Below, in pieces: positions 54,697-63,725 of a stretch of DNA of 64,000 nt (positions are counted from its first letter, which is position 1; every line of letters begins with the position of its first letter). Source of the DNA: an uncultured Flavobacteriaceae bacterium (GTDB taxonomy: Bacteria > Bacteroidota > Bacteroidia > Flavobacteriales > Flavobacteriaceae); the NCBI GenBank assembly GCA_937929935.1, contig CALFUL010000014.1, positions 102,126 through 166,125 of the forward strand. The letters are read 5' to 3'. The notes under the pieces are model-generated. The model did not search any database and was not told the DNA's origin. It saw only the letters and a program-made list of their open reading frames with translations. The translations under genes and the position numbers were made by a program.

Positions 54697-56064
54697 ATGA
54701 ATTCAAAAATTTTAAGAATTGCCTTTACAGCTGCCTTAAGCGGATTTTTATTTGGATTTGATACTGTTGTAATAAGTGGCGCCAATGAACCTATTAAGGA
54801 ATTATGGGCTACCAATTGGTTCATTGCAAATACACCCTTTACTTTTCATGGTATATTTATTATGTCAATGGCTTTATGGGGCACAGTGGTAGGATCTTTA
54901 TTTGGAAACATACCTTGTGACAGAATAGGTCGTAAAAAAACATTATTTTGGATCGGTGTTCTCTACACTTTATCTGCCTTAGGATCAGCTTTAGCAGCTG
55001 ACCCCTATTTATTTTCTTTTTTTAGATTTATTGGGGGACTAGGTGTTGGCGCTTCTTCTGTGGCCGCACCCATATATATTTCAGAAATATCATCACCAAA
55101 AAATCGCGGCAAACTTGGCGGGCTATACCAATTCAATTTAGTTCTGGGTATTTTAATTGCCTTTATCAGCAATTATTTATTTCAAGGATTTGGCGGCTTT
55201 AATGATTGGCGTTGGATGCTCGGTATAGAAGCCATACCGGCAATAATTTATACTATCATGGTGGTTCAAATACCCAATAGTCCAAGATGGTTGGCAATCA
55301 ATAAGCAAGACGGTAAAAAAGCATTTGAAACTTTAAAAAGTATTTATGAAGAAAGTGATGCACGCGCTAAATTAGAAGAAATTAAACAAAGTCTAAATAC
55401 TGAAAAAATTAAAGGAAGCTTGTTTTCAAAAAAATACAAGACACCATTAATCTTGGCTTTTTTAATCGCCTTTTTCAATCAAGTTTCAGGTATTAATTTC
55501 GTGCTTTATTATGCCCCTGAAATTTTAGAACGAGCAGGCTTAGCCACTCAAGAATCGTTATTTAGTTCTATAGCTATTGGAATTACCAATTTAATCTTCA
55601 CTTTTGTTGGTGTTTGGCTACTTGATAAATTGGGCAGAAAACAGTTGATGAAAATAGGCTCAATTGGCTACATTATCAGTTTAGGAATGGTTGCTTGGTG
55701 CTTTAAAACTTCTGCCGACTCAACCATTCTTTTGAGTTTCATATTAATTTTCATAGCGTCACATGCCATTGGTCAAGGGGCTGTGATTTGGGTATTCATC
55801 TCAGAAATATTTCCGCAAAGAGTGAGAGCCCTGGGGCAATCTTGGGGTACAGGTACACATTGGGTATTTGCAGCCATTATAACACTTATAACCCCTACGT
55901 TTTTAGATAAAGAGATAGGTATTTTTAAAGATAATCCGTGGCCAATTTTTGTATTCTTTGCCGGTATGATGGTTTTACAATTAATATTTGTGCTATTTAT
56001 GATGCCTGAAACTAAAGGGGTTTCTTTAGAAGAATTAGGCAAAAAGATGAGCAACAAAGATTAA
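54697..56064 (+). CDS. Sugar porter family MFS transporter
   Basis: 455 residues with 12 predicted membrane helices. Sugar-porter signatures: LSGFLFGFDTVVISGA in helix 1, DRIGRKKTLFW in the 2-3 loop, PNSPRWLA before the central loop, FFNQVSGINFVLYYAP in helix 7, LDKLGRKQL in the 8-9 loop and MPETKGVSLEELG at the C-terminus. It moves a monosaccharide, probably by proton symport, across the inner membrane. Its own unit: 274 bp past waaA. Sugar not known; the GH3 glucosidase 1.3 kb further on suggests glucose-type sugars (inference). Confidence 0.92.
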   Translation: MNSKILRIAFTAALSGFLFGFDTVVISGANEPIKELWATNWFIANTPFTFHGIFIMSMALWGTVVGSLFGNIPCDRIGRKKTLFWIGVLYTLSALGSALAADPYLFSFFRFIGGLGVGASSVAAPIYISEISSPKNRGKLGGLYQFNLVLGILIAFISNYLFQGFGGFNDWRWMLGIEAIPAIIYTIMVVQIPNSPRWLAINKQDGKKAFETLKSIYEESDARAKLEEIKQSLNTEKIKGSLFSKKYKTPLILAFLIAFFNQVSGINFVLYYAPEILERAGLATQESLFSSIAIGITNLIFTFVGVWLLDKLGRKQLMKIGSIGYIISLGMVAWCFKTSADSTILLSFILIFIASHAIGQGAVIWVFISEIFPQRVRALGQSWGTGTHWVFAAIITLITPTFLDKEIGIFKDNPWPIFVFFAGMMVLQLIFVLFMMPETKGVSLEELGKKMSNKD

Positions 56065-56201
56065 GACCCTTTAAATTGTTCTGATTTGTTTCAAAGTGGA
56101 TCTTTCAAGCCACAAAGAGCCTATAAATGAGGTAATTAATCGAATTTATTAGTGCGCGCTATTCTTTTTTCAATGTTTTTTGTAACTTGAAGTCAAACAA
56201 T

Positions 56202-56345
56202 ATGAAAATGGAACAAAATATTTCAACAGAGGCTAGAAACGCCAAATTACTTAATGGTTTTCTTAGAATAATGGTAATTGCTTTAGTAGGTATTTTAATT
56301 GCTGTAATTGTCACTATGCTACTTTGGGCCGTTGGGGTTTTCTAG
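56202..56345 (+). CDS. Small single-helix membrane protein
   Basis: 47 residues starting at the ATG 56202 (a second ATG at 56208). A polar N-terminus EQNISTEARNAKLLNGFLR is followed by one hydrophobic helix (IMVIALVGILIAVIVTMLLW, about 24-43). A charged cytoplasmic face and single helix are the shape of many small regulatory membrane proteins. It is closed by a terminator 36 bases downstream, which supports a real transcript. No family known. Confidence 0.6.
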   Translation: MKMEQNISTEARNAKLLNGFLRIMVIALVGILIAVIVTMLLWAVGVF

Positions 56346-56380
56346 CAGCTCACTTAAACACAATTCAAACTAAGAATCAT

Positions 56381-56407
56381 GACCCTTTTATAAGGGTCTT
56401 TTTTTGT
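56381..56407 (+). terminator. Terminator after the small membrane protein gene
   Basis: GACCCTT / AAGGGTC with a four-base loop, then seven T residues. Confidence 0.85.
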
Positions 56408-56509
56408 GCCAAATTGTACTAATTATAGCTTTATAAAAGTAAAAGAATAAGACTTGTCAGGGGTTAAACATAACGTATAAAATAAGCACTCTAGGACAAT
56501 ACTTAACCT

Positions 56510-57112
56510 TCAAAGGTTTTTGAGAAAATGTCCGAAATGCTCTTTTTTAGTTTTGAGATACTCGTAATTATTTTCATTCGGTTCTAACTCAATGGGGATT
56601 CTCTCAATAATTTCAATTTTTTTATCATCAAAAAAATTAATCTTATCAGGATTATTGGTTAGTAGTTTGATTTTTTTGACTTCAAAATACTCTAGAATTT
56701 CAAGAGCATCATCATAACGTCTGGGATCTTCTTCAAAACCAAGCTGTGTGTTCGCCTCAGCAGTATTGTAACCTTCATCTTGCAGGCAATATGCTTTTAG
56801 CTTATTAATAATACCTATACCTCTACCCTCTTGTCTAAGGTAAATGAGAAGACCGCCGTTGTCTTGAATATATTTTAATGAACTTTTTAATTGTTCACCG
56901 CACTCACATCTTTTTGAACCAAACAAATCGCCTGTAATACATTCAGAGTGAATTCTAACGGGTAAATTCTCATTCCATTCTGACTGATTTGTGTATAGAG
57001 CAATATGAGGCATTAAATCTTCTGAAGATTTAGTAAAAGTGGCTATATTAAAATTACCATATTGGGTTTCTAAATTAGCCTTGCTCTGCAATTTTAAGTT
57101 ATTGTTATTCAT
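56510..57112 (-). CDS. ribA: GTP cyclohydrolase II
   Basis: 200 residues, a stand-alone RibA without the RibB half. Zinc-binding cysteines are in CITGDLFGSKRCECGEQL; the catalytic region is YLRQEGRGIGIINKLKAYCL and NTAEANTQLGFEEDPRRYD. It opens the imidazole ring of GTP, the first step to riboflavin. No other riboflavin gene and no FMN riboswitch is visible near it. Its upstream region (57113-57240) holds no obvious structure. Single-gene unit. Confidence 0.95.
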   Translation of the reverse strand: MNNNNLKLQSKANLETQYGNFNIATFTKSSEDLMPHIALYTNQSEWNENLPVRIHSECITGDLFGSKRCECGEQLKSSLKYIQDNGGLLIYLRQEGRGIGIINKLKAYCLQDEGYNTAEANTQLGFEEDPRRYDDALEILEYFEVKKIKLLTNNPDKINFFDDKKIEIIERIPIELEPNENNYEYLKTKKEHFGHFLKNL

Positions 57113-57240
57113 TCTACTTATATCAACTTCTTAAGACGAGATTTCTGGGCAAAACTAACAAAAAGATTCATGGTATTTTAGTGTTTTAAACTTAACCGAT
57201 ATCTTTTAAACATTGCTTTGTTCAATAAACTGTGGGGAAT

Positions 57241-57277
57241 AAAAAAAGACCTTCTTTTTAAGGGAGGTCTTTTTTTT
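57241..57277 (-). terminator. Terminator after the GH3 gene
   Basis: Seven A, GACCTTCTT, loop, AAGGGAGGTC with two wobble pairs, then eight or more T. Located 66 bp past the minus-strand GH3 stop codon; the minus-strand T tract is the run of seven A. Confidence 0.75.
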
Positions 57278-57342
57278 AAATTTTTAAAAAGCAAACTAAT
57301 TCTATTACGAATTAAATAACCAAAAAAGTGGACTTTGGTTCT

Positions 57343-59853
57343 TTATTTACCAGTACACCCTGGTTTGGCATCAATATCTGATTCTAAACGAATACTACCA
57401 ATTCCAACATCTACCCCTTCATCAGCAGTTAGCATTATGGCTGTATTGATATTAGTCATATCAACGCCTAGCTTTTCAAAACAACTTAAACTAATGCGAT
57501 ATTCTTGCCAATCATTACCTGAAATGTTAATATCAAGTGTTTCATTACATGGCGAATTTTGATCGCATCCCATACCAATTTTAACCATAGTATTGCCGCT
57601 TTTGAATGATTTAGCCATAAAGGTCAATTCCATGGCACCATTACTTTCACGTGACATATCAGTTGGCGAAGAATTACTTAATCGAACCTGATCGCCGTCT
57701 GTTTGCGTCCACTTTATACGTAATGCATCTTCTTGCGCCTCATGATCAGTTTTACTTACAATTAATCCACCAACAGATGTTGGAAAACTCGCTATTTGTT
57801 TACTTAAATCTCCTGATTTTAACCATAAAGACCATGGTGCTATTGGCGCTCCTTTTTCATAAAAATTACCATTTGAAGCAATTTCGGCATTTTCTAACCC
57901 TGATTCTTCAGAAAGTTCAGCGACTTCCTCTTTACTTGTATAACTGAGACCGTATCCTAAGGAAAATAAATTTTTTGAATCTTCAGACACTAAGGCCCTG
58001 CTTGGCCAAGAGAAAGATAATTTTCCGGTAAAATCATGAGATTCATCTCTTTGAAATAATAAATCAGAAACACCACCCCCTTCACTTCCGGGAAGCCATG
58101 CAGCTACAAATGCATCTGACCTATTTATCTCAGGATTTGTCCATAATGGACGCCCTGAAAGAAAAACAGAGACAACAGGAATTCCTTTTTCTTGAAATTT
58201 AGTCAAGGCACTTACATCAAATCCATTAGGAACAAAATCTAAATTTTCAAGATCGCCTTGAAATTCTGCATAAGGGTTTTCACCATATATGGCCACGATC
58301 ACATCAGCGTCTTGATTTGAATCTCCGTTAGGTGAGAAAATTACTTTACCACCTGCATTACTTACTGCTTCTTGAATTCCGGCTAATATGGTCTCGCCAT
58401 TAGGAAACTCATCATTTGTATGGTCTGTACCTTGCCATGAGAGCGTCCATCCGCCACATGCTTTAGAAATACTATTCGCACCATCGCCTATAACTAGTAT
58501 CGTTTTCTTGGCATCTAAAGGTAGCAGTCCGCCATTATTTTTTAACAAAACCATTGACTCGCGAACTGCTTGACGTGCTACTGCTCTATTATCAACAAGC
58601 CCTAAGAGGCTTTCATCACCAGCATTTTTACGTGTACTGGGTGCTCCTTTTTCAAAAATACCTGATGCAATTTTTACACGTAATATTCGGCGTACGGCAT
58701 CATCTAATCTTGTCATAGGAATCTCGCCGCTCTTGACATGTGCCAAAGTGCTTTCCCATAACCCTTTCCAGCTATCGGGAGCCATGTACATATCTAAACC
58801 CGAATTTAAAGATGGTGCACAATCAATATTAGTACAACCAGGAACTTGGCCATGACCATTCCAATCACCCACAACAAAACCATTAAAACCTAGTCGCCCT
58901 TTAAGAACATCTGTCAACAAATCTTTATCACCATGAAGCTTTCTTTCTTGCCAACTTGAAAAAGAGGCCATTACCGTTTGTACTCCTGCAGGTATCGCGC
59001 TGTAGTAACCAGCAGCATGCACGTCAATCAATTCTTGCTCACTAATTTTTGCATCACCTTGATCTACCCCATTTTCAGTTGCGCCATCCGCTAAAAAATG
59101 TTTTGCACTAGAAATGACACGTCCATCACCCATAAAATCTTTGTCATTAAAACGACCTTGTAAGCCGTAAACTATTCGATCACCGTATGACTTTACAATA
59201 TCAGGGTTTTCTGAAAACCCTTCATAACTTCTTCCCCAGCGAATATCTTGCGGTACGGCAAGCGTTGGCGCGAAGGTCCAGTCATGGCCTGAAACCGTTA
59301 GTTCGTGTGCTGTTACCGACATAATTTTCTCAATAAGATCTGGGTTATGGGCAGCACCAAGACCAACATTATGAGGAAAAATAATTGCGCCTTTTAAATT
59401 AGCGTGACCGTGAACTGCGTCAATACCCCATATATAAGGAATCGCAATCTCGACTCCTGCAGTGTCAATTGAGGCATTGTAATATTTATCAGCCATTTCT
59501 AACCAGCTTTTAGTATCAGCATATGGCAATGGACCGGGAGCGGAATTACCACCACTCAATATGGATCCCAAACGATATTTCTTAAGCTCTTCAGGAGTAA
59601 TAGATGCATTATCAGCTTGAATAACCTGACCTACTTTTTGCTCTAAAGTTAGTTTTGGTAAAATTTCATCTATTCGAGCCTCAATTGCAGGATCTAACGG
59701 TAATGCTTTAATCGTTGGCCAATTTTCTGGGTTTATTTCATTCGCCGCTGTTTCAATACTCGCAGCTTTTTGCTCATCGCTGCAGCTTTGCAAGAGGATT
59801 GACAATGAGACTATTACTGAAACTATCAATGAAAAAGGTTTTCTATTTTGCAT
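57343..59853 (-). CDS. Glycoside hydrolase family 3 beta-glucosidase, exported lipoprotein
   Basis: 836 residues with signal SLIVSVIVSLSILLQSC and a lipobox cysteine at about 25. The GH3 N-terminal barrel (about 60-400) has the nucleophile Asp in GFVVGDWNGHGQVPGC and the substrate-binding SSAKHFLADG region. The C-terminal alpha/beta sandwich (about 420-620) contains AWLPGSEGGGVSDLLF. A further domain (about 655-830) resembles the ExoP galactose-binding-like domain of exo-1,3/1,4-beta-glucanases. It releases glucose from the ends of beta-glucans. Attached to the outer membrane or periplasm. No SusC/SusD pair is nearby. Confidence 0.92.
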   Translation of the reverse strand: MQNRKPFSLIVSVIVSLSILLQSCSDEQKAASIETAANEINPENWPTIKALPLDPAIEARIDEILPKLTLEQKVGQVIQADNASITPEELKKYRLGSILSGGNSAPGPLPYADTKSWLEMADKYYNASIDTAGVEIAIPYIWGIDAVHGHANLKGAIIFPHNVGLGAAHNPDLIEKIMSVTAHELTVSGHDWTFAPTLAVPQDIRWGRSYEGFSENPDIVKSYGDRIVYGLQGRFNDKDFMGDGRVISSAKHFLADGATENGVDQGDAKISEQELIDVHAAGYYSAIPAGVQTVMASFSSWQERKLHGDKDLLTDVLKGRLGFNGFVVGDWNGHGQVPGCTNIDCAPSLNSGLDMYMAPDSWKGLWESTLAHVKSGEIPMTRLDDAVRRILRVKIASGIFEKGAPSTRKNAGDESLLGLVDNRAVARQAVRESMVLLKNNGGLLPLDAKKTILVIGDGANSISKACGGWTLSWQGTDHTNDEFPNGETILAGIQEAVSNAGGKVIFSPNGDSNQDADVIVAIYGENPYAEFQGDLENLDFVPNGFDVSALTKFQEKGIPVVSVFLSGRPLWTNPEINRSDAFVAAWLPGSEGGGVSDLLFQRDESHDFTGKLSFSWPSRALVSEDSKNLFSLGYGLSYTSKEEVAELSEESGLENAEIASNGNFYEKGAPIAPWSLWLKSGDLSKQIASFPTSVGGLIVSKTDHEAQEDALRIKWTQTDGDQVRLSNSSPTDMSRESNGAMELTFMAKSFKSGNTMVKIGMGCDQNSPCNETLDINISGNDWQEYRISLSCFEKLGVDMTNINTAIMLTADEGVDVGIGSIRLESDIDAKPGCTGK

Positions 59854-60026
59854 ATTTAAAATATTAGGTTCTTTTTAAATTTAAAGACTATTGATTAATG
59901 AAATGACAAGGTAGCTAATTTCTAAATTAAAAAAATGAATTGAAAAGTTAGATTTTTCTCTTGTTTAAAAGGAGAGCCGGCTTCTTGTCTCTCCTTTAAG
60001 CAAATTGATAATATAATACCATAAAA

Positions 60027-60052
60027 AAAGCTTTTCGTTTCCGAAAAGCTTT
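60027..60052 (-). terminator. Terminator after tRNA-Leu
   Basis: A perfect 11-bp stem AAAGCTTTTCG / CGAAAAGCTTT with a four-base loop, seven bases past the tRNA 3' end on the minus strand; T tract follows there. Confidence 0.8.
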
Positions 60053-60058
60053 TAACTG

Positions 60059-60140
60059 TACAGGCGGAGAGACTCGAACTCTCACACCTTGCGGCACTAG
60101 ATCCTAAGTCTAGCGTGTCTACCAATTCCACCACGCCTGC
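60059..60140 (-). tRNA. tRNA-Leu (anticodon UAG)
   Basis: 82 nt on the minus strand. Acceptor GCAGGCG / CGCCTGT (terminal G-U), D-arm GTGGAATTGGTAGACAC, anticodon stem CTAGA / TCTAG around loop CTTAGGA giving TAG, long variable arm GTGCCGCAAGGTGT and T-arm AGTTCGAGTCT. A class II tRNA. CCA is not encoded. Confidence 0.95.
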
Positions 60141-60180
60141 AATTAAATTAATTCTCAAAAAAATGCTTTTTTGAGTTTCT

Positions 60181-60219
60181 GCGTATCTACTCCCGAAACT
60201 TCGGGACCACCACGCCTGC
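60181..60219 (-). pseudogene. Partial tRNA-Leu copy with D-loop replaced by a hairpin
   Basis: A 39-bp copy of the 5' end of the adjacent tRNA-Leu. The outer 13 bases (CCACCACGCCTGC on the plus strand) are identical to 60128-60140, and the inner 10 bases GCGTATCTAC differ from GCGTGTCTAC (60113-60122) at one position. In place of the five middle bases CAATT it has TCCCGAAACTTCGGGA, a perfect 7-bp inverted repeat. The rest of the tRNA is absent. It lies upstream of the tRNA on the same strand. Confidence 0.75.
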
Positions 60220-60332
60220 ATTTCCGTTTAAAACGGGGTGCAAATATAAAGCAAAAAATCAATTCTCTAAATAACTTGCCCTGCAAAAAGTTCTTTTTAC
60301 TAATTTTATTCATTCATAAAAAAAATCTATTC

Positions 60333-61721
60333 ATGCAGGGTATTAATAAATACATTGAACAAAACAAAAATCGTTTCTTAGAGGAACTCATTGATTTATT
60401 AAAAATTCCCTCAGTCAGTGCTGATCCTGCCTACTCAAAAGATGTCTTGAATACTTCAGTAGCAGTACAAAAATCTCTTCAAGAAGCAGGATGCGATCTG
60501 GTTGAAATTCATGAAACAGCGGGTTACCCCATTGTTTACGGAGAAAAAATAATTGACCCTGCACTGCCTACCATTTTAGTTTATGGCCATTATGATGTAC
60601 AACCGGCTGATCCTATTGAATTATGGAATTCGCCACCTTATGAACCCGTTATTAAAAAAACCAACTTACACCCTCAAGGTGCCATTTTTGCCAGAGGTGC
60701 TTGTGATGATAAAGGTCAAATGTACATGCACGTTAAGGCATTAGAATTTATGGTTAAGACCAACCAATTACCCTGCAATGTTAAATTTATGATTGAAGGT
60801 GAAGAAGAAGTAGGTAGTGACAACTTGGGTATTTATGTGGCGAATAATAAAGAAAAACTAGCCAATGATATCATCCTTATTTCTGATACCGGAATGATTG
60901 CCAATGACGTGCCTTCAATTACTACTGGCTTACGCGGGTTGAGTTATGTTGAGGTTGAAGTAACTGGGCCTAATCGTGATTTACACTCCGGTTTGTATGG
61001 CGGAGCCGTGGCGAATCCTATTAATATTTTAACCAAAATGATTGCGAGTCTTCACGATGAAAACAATCATATTACCGTACCAGGGTTTTATGATAAGGTA
61101 GAAAATCTATCTAAAGAAGAACGTGCTGAAATGGCAAAAGCACCTTTTTCATTAGAGAACTACAAAAAGGCTTTAGATATTGAGGCTGTTTACGGCGAAG
61201 AAGGGTACACCACCAACGAGCGCAATTCAATCAGACCTACTTTAGACGTCAACGGAATTTGGGGCGGCTACATAGGCGAAGGCGCCAAAACTGTTATTGC
61301 AAGTCAGGCTTTTGCTAAAATTTCTATGCGTTTGGTGCCCAACCAAGATTGGGAAGAAATAACTGAACTTTTTAAAACACATTTTACCAGTATTGCCCCT
61401 AAAGGTGTGACAGTAAAAGTGACTCCACATCATGGAGGACAAGGTTATGTAACGCCTATCGATACTATTGGTTATCAAGCAGCCTCAAAAGCGTACGAGG
61501 CTACTTTTGGCAAAAAGCCTATTCCGCAACGTAGTGGAGGTAGTATTCCGATTGTTGCCCTTTTCGAACAAGAATTAAATAGCAAAACAATTTTAATGGG
61601 CTTTGGTCTAGACAGCGATGCCATTCACTCTCCTAATGAGCATTTTGGAATATGGAATTACCTAAAAGGAATTGAAACAATACCTTACTTCTATAAGTAT
61701 TTTACTGAAATGAAGTCTTAG
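60333..61721 (+). CDS. M20-family dipeptidase
   Basis: 462 residues from the ATG at 60333; the longer upstream frame runs back through the tRNA fragment and is rejected. Metal-binding motifs of the M20 family: ILVYGHYDVQPA, FARGACDDKGQMYMH and MIEGEEEVGSDNLG, then DTGMIA and the late HSPNEHFGIWNYLKG. A lid domain lies about residues 195-355. These cytoplasmic enzymes (CNDP-like) cleave dipeptides with two zinc or manganese ions. No signal peptide. A heptamer repeat tract begins at its stop codon. Confidence 0.93.
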   Translation: MQGINKYIEQNKNRFLEELIDLLKIPSVSADPAYSKDVLNTSVAVQKSLQEAGCDLVEIHETAGYPIVYGEKIIDPALPTILVYGHYDVQPADPIELWNSPPYEPVIKKTNLHPQGAIFARGACDDKGQMYMHVKALEFMVKTNQLPCNVKFMIEGEEEVGSDNLGIYVANNKEKLANDIILISDTGMIANDVPSITTGLRGLSYVEVEVTGPNRDLHSGLYGGAVANPINILTKMIASLHDENNHITVPGFYDKVENLSKEERAEMAKAPFSLENYKKALDIEAVYGEEGYTTNERNSIRPTLDVNGIWGGYIGEGAKTVIASQAFAKISMRLVPNQDWEEITELFKTHFTSIAPKGVTVKVTPHHGGQGYVTPIDTIGYQAASKAYEATFGKKPIPQRSGGSIPIVALFEQELNSKTILMGFGLDSDAIHSPNEHFGIWNYLKGIETIPYFYKYFTEMKS

Positions 61722-61786
61722 TGTTAAGTGTTAAGTGTTAAGTGTTAAGTGTTAAGTGTTAAGTGTTAAGTGTTAAGTGTTAAGTG
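61718..61786. repeat. Heptamer tandem repeat, nine copies of TTAAGTG
   Basis: Nine exact TTAAGTG units fill 61724-61786, preceded by a shortened unit TTAGTG (61718-61723) that contains the M20 stop codon. The unit length of seven would shift frame inside a gene, but the tract lies outside one. Confidence 0.95.
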
Positions 61787-61804
61787 AAAATTAAATTTTT
61801 CCTC

Positions 61805-61845
61805 TTTAAACTAATTCACTAATACACTTTTTAAACTAATTCACT
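61805..61845. repeat. Direct repeat pair downstream of the heptamer tract
   Basis: TTTAAACTAATTCACT occurs at 61805-61820 and again at 61830-61845 with a nine-base spacer. It may be part of the same unstable region as the heptamers. Confidence 0.85.
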
Positions 61846-61864
61846 TCTAAACTGACAACTGAGT

Positions 61865-62443
61865 TTACAACTTTTTAACATACTTCGTAATAATAACGGT
61901 AAGTGTAGGGCCTACTTTACCCTCAATATATTCTGCATTTTCGCGATCTAAAGAAATGCGCCGTACTGCCGTACCCTGTTTTGCCACTTGGCTAGAACCT
62001 TTTATTTTTAAATCTTTAATCAAGACAACGCTATCGCCATTCTGTAAGACCACACCGTTTACATCTCTATGAATGATTTTTTCACTTTCATCTTCACCTT
62101 CTCCGGTGGCTTGTGCCCATTTTAGTGATGCATCTTCTAAATACATCATATCTAATAAATCTTGAGACCAACCTTCAGCCTTCAAACGAGATAGCATGCG
62201 CCAAACAACTACTTTAACTACCTCATGCTCGCTCCACATACTATCATTCAAACAACGCCAGTGATTCGCATCAGTAGTATCGGGGTTTTCAATTTGACTT
62301 ATGCAAATTTTACATGCCAATACACTGTCATCAAGACCCCCAACTGAAGACGGTGGTACTTTATACACCTCTAAATCTTGAGTTGCCGTACAAAGTTCAC
62401 ATTGTTTACCGCTTCTTTCCTCTAAGGCTTGTGTTATATTCAT
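61865..62443 (-). CDS. PhnA (YjdM) domain protein
   Basis: 192 residues. The N-terminus has two CxxC zinc-ribbon pairs, QCELC and ACKIC, in an HNH-like arrangement (RSGKQCELC...VLACKICISQIE), and the C-terminus is the PhnA domain with VNGVVLQNGDSVVLIKDLKIKGSS and KVGPTLTVIITKYVKK. The E. coli relative YjdM is an orphan gene once tied to phosphonate use; this name does not imply that role. Cytoplasmic. Convergent with the M20 gene. Confidence 0.9.
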   Translation of the reverse strand: MNITQALEERSGKQCELCTATQDLEVYKVPPSSVGGLDDSVLACKICISQIENPDTTDANHWRCLNDSMWSEHEVVKVVVWRMLSRLKAEGWSQDLLDMMYLEDASLKWAQATGEGEDESEKIIHRDVNGVVLQNGDSVVLIKDLKIKGSSQVAKQGTAVRRISLDRENAEYIEGKVGPTLTVIITKYVKKL

Positions 62444-62576
62444 TTTTACCGTTTAAGAGGTAAACTTATTGCTTTTTATACTATAAGTAGGTAGTTGAAC
62501 GAGTATTTTGATGAGATTGTACTACAAATAATTTATCCCCGTTGTTCTATGACCCAAATTAACCTACTTACTTCAA

Positions 62577-63119
62577 ATGACCATATCAGAGCAACAGACC
62601 TCTTTATTTTTCAGGTTGAGCATTTCATTTACCGTATTTGCTGCACTTTTCAAATATGTTTCGTGGCCTTTAATAACTATGGGGGCAGCAGGAATGATAG
62701 TCTTTCATTCGCTACAATTGTTTCAAAAAGAAAAGAAACAAGTTTTAGACTATGCGAGACATGCACTTATTGTTACTTTTTCATTCAATTATGTTTTTAA
62801 CGTTCTTGAATTACCATTTAGTAATTTACTGATGGTGGCGACTAGAGTAACCCTGATTATTTTTATGATTTTCTATGTCATCAAAATTATAGGTTCTCTT
62901 AAAGAGAATAGTATGTCGAACCTTTCAATCACAGATTTAGGCACTGAAAACTTAGCCTATTTATTAGCTGACATAGCCACAGTTTATATTGTGGTAGCCT
63001 CACTTTTTAAAATTCTACATTGGCAGTTTGGCATTATTAACGCTAACTTTTTGTTTGGTATCGGTTTATTTACAGCAGTAATTTCTATTTTAACAAGCCC
63101 AAAAGGATTGAAAAGATAA
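62577..63119 (+). CDS. GldL-like membrane protein (tandem paralogue 1)
   Basis: 180 residues with five or six helices. Two short motifs, FKYVSWPL (25-32) and FKILHWQF (144-151), recall the FKIMHWPG motif of the gliding/type IX secretion protein GldL. The rest of GldL, especially its long periplasmic part, is missing. Closely similar in layout to the protein encoded next (63131-63691). Likely inner membrane. Role unknown; a link to gliding or secretion is not shown. Confidence 0.7.
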   Translation: MTISEQQTSLFFRLSISFTVFAALFKYVSWPLITMGAAGMIVFHSLQLFQKEKKQVLDYARHALIVTFSFNYVFNVLELPFSNLLMVATRVTLIIFMIFYVIKIIGSLKENSMSNLSITDLGTENLAYLLADIATVYIVVASLFKILHWQFGIINANFLFGIGLFTAVISILTSPKGLKR

Positions 63120-63130
63120 GAACTTTATAC

Positions 63131-63691
63131 ATGCCAATTTCTAAACAAAAGATTCATCTAGGTTTAAGAATAAGTATAGCACTTGCTTTACTAGGTATTT
63201 TATTTAAAATCATGCATTGGCCTTTTCCTGGGGTTCTACTTTTTGTAGGCGTTACCGGCATTGTAATTTTCTACAGCATTCAGTTTTTTCAAAAGCAACC
63301 TAAAACCTTATTAGATTATTCAAAATTAGCACTGCTGATATCTTTTCTGATATACTATCTATTACAGGTTTTACATTTACCATACAGTTATATCTTTAGA
63401 ATTGCAACACAAATTGCTTTAGTAGTATTTATTATCCTTTACATCAGACATGTTCTTTTCTTGAGGGGTTCTATGGATGATGGTCTTTCGAATGAAACAA
63501 AGAAAAGTTCTATTAAAAAAAAGCTATCCTATTTACTTTACGGAATCGCCGCAATAGGAATCATTTTAGGCGCGCAATTCAAAATTCTTCATTGGGAATT
63601 CGGATTTCTAACTGGCGATATACTTCTAATCATAGGGCTTGTTGCAGCTACCGCAGCCGTCTTAATCGGTTTAAAAGCTTCTAACCCTTAG
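63131..63691 (+). CDS. GldL-like membrane protein (tandem paralogue 2)
   Basis: 186 residues; motifs FKIMHWPF (25-32) and FKILHWEF (150-157) stand at the start of the first and last pairs of helices, so each protein looks like an internally doubled helix hairpin. Alignment with the preceding protein by eye shows matching FQK-x-x-K-x-LDY and LP(F/Y)S-x-x-x-(M/R)-x-AT segments. The gap between them is 11 bp, so they are one operon. Hydrophobic, no signal peptide. Function unknown. Confidence 0.7.
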   Translation: MPISKQKIHLGLRISIALALLGILFKIMHWPFPGVLLFVGVTGIVIFYSIQFFQKQPKTLLDYSKLALLISFLIYYLLQVLHLPYSYIFRIATQIALVVFIILYIRHVLFLRGSMDDGLSNETKKSSIKKKLSYLLYGIAAIGIILGAQFKILHWEFGFLTGDILLIIGLVAATAAVLIGLKASNP

Positions 63692-63725
63692 TCGTTTTTC
63701 AAGTACTTTATATTCATTTTTTAAC

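Noticed and set aside
56300..56510. FMN riboswitch near ribA
   Set aside because: ribA is on the minus strand and its upstream side is 57113-57240, where no RFN-like conserved boxes are visible; this side holds only a terminator.
60171..60332. Upstream extension of the M20 peptidase to 60171
   Set aside because: It would read through the tRNA-Leu fragment; the ATG at 60333 matches the family N-terminus.
61718..61845. CRISPR array
   Set aside because: Units are seven bases with no spacers, so it is a simple tandem repeat.
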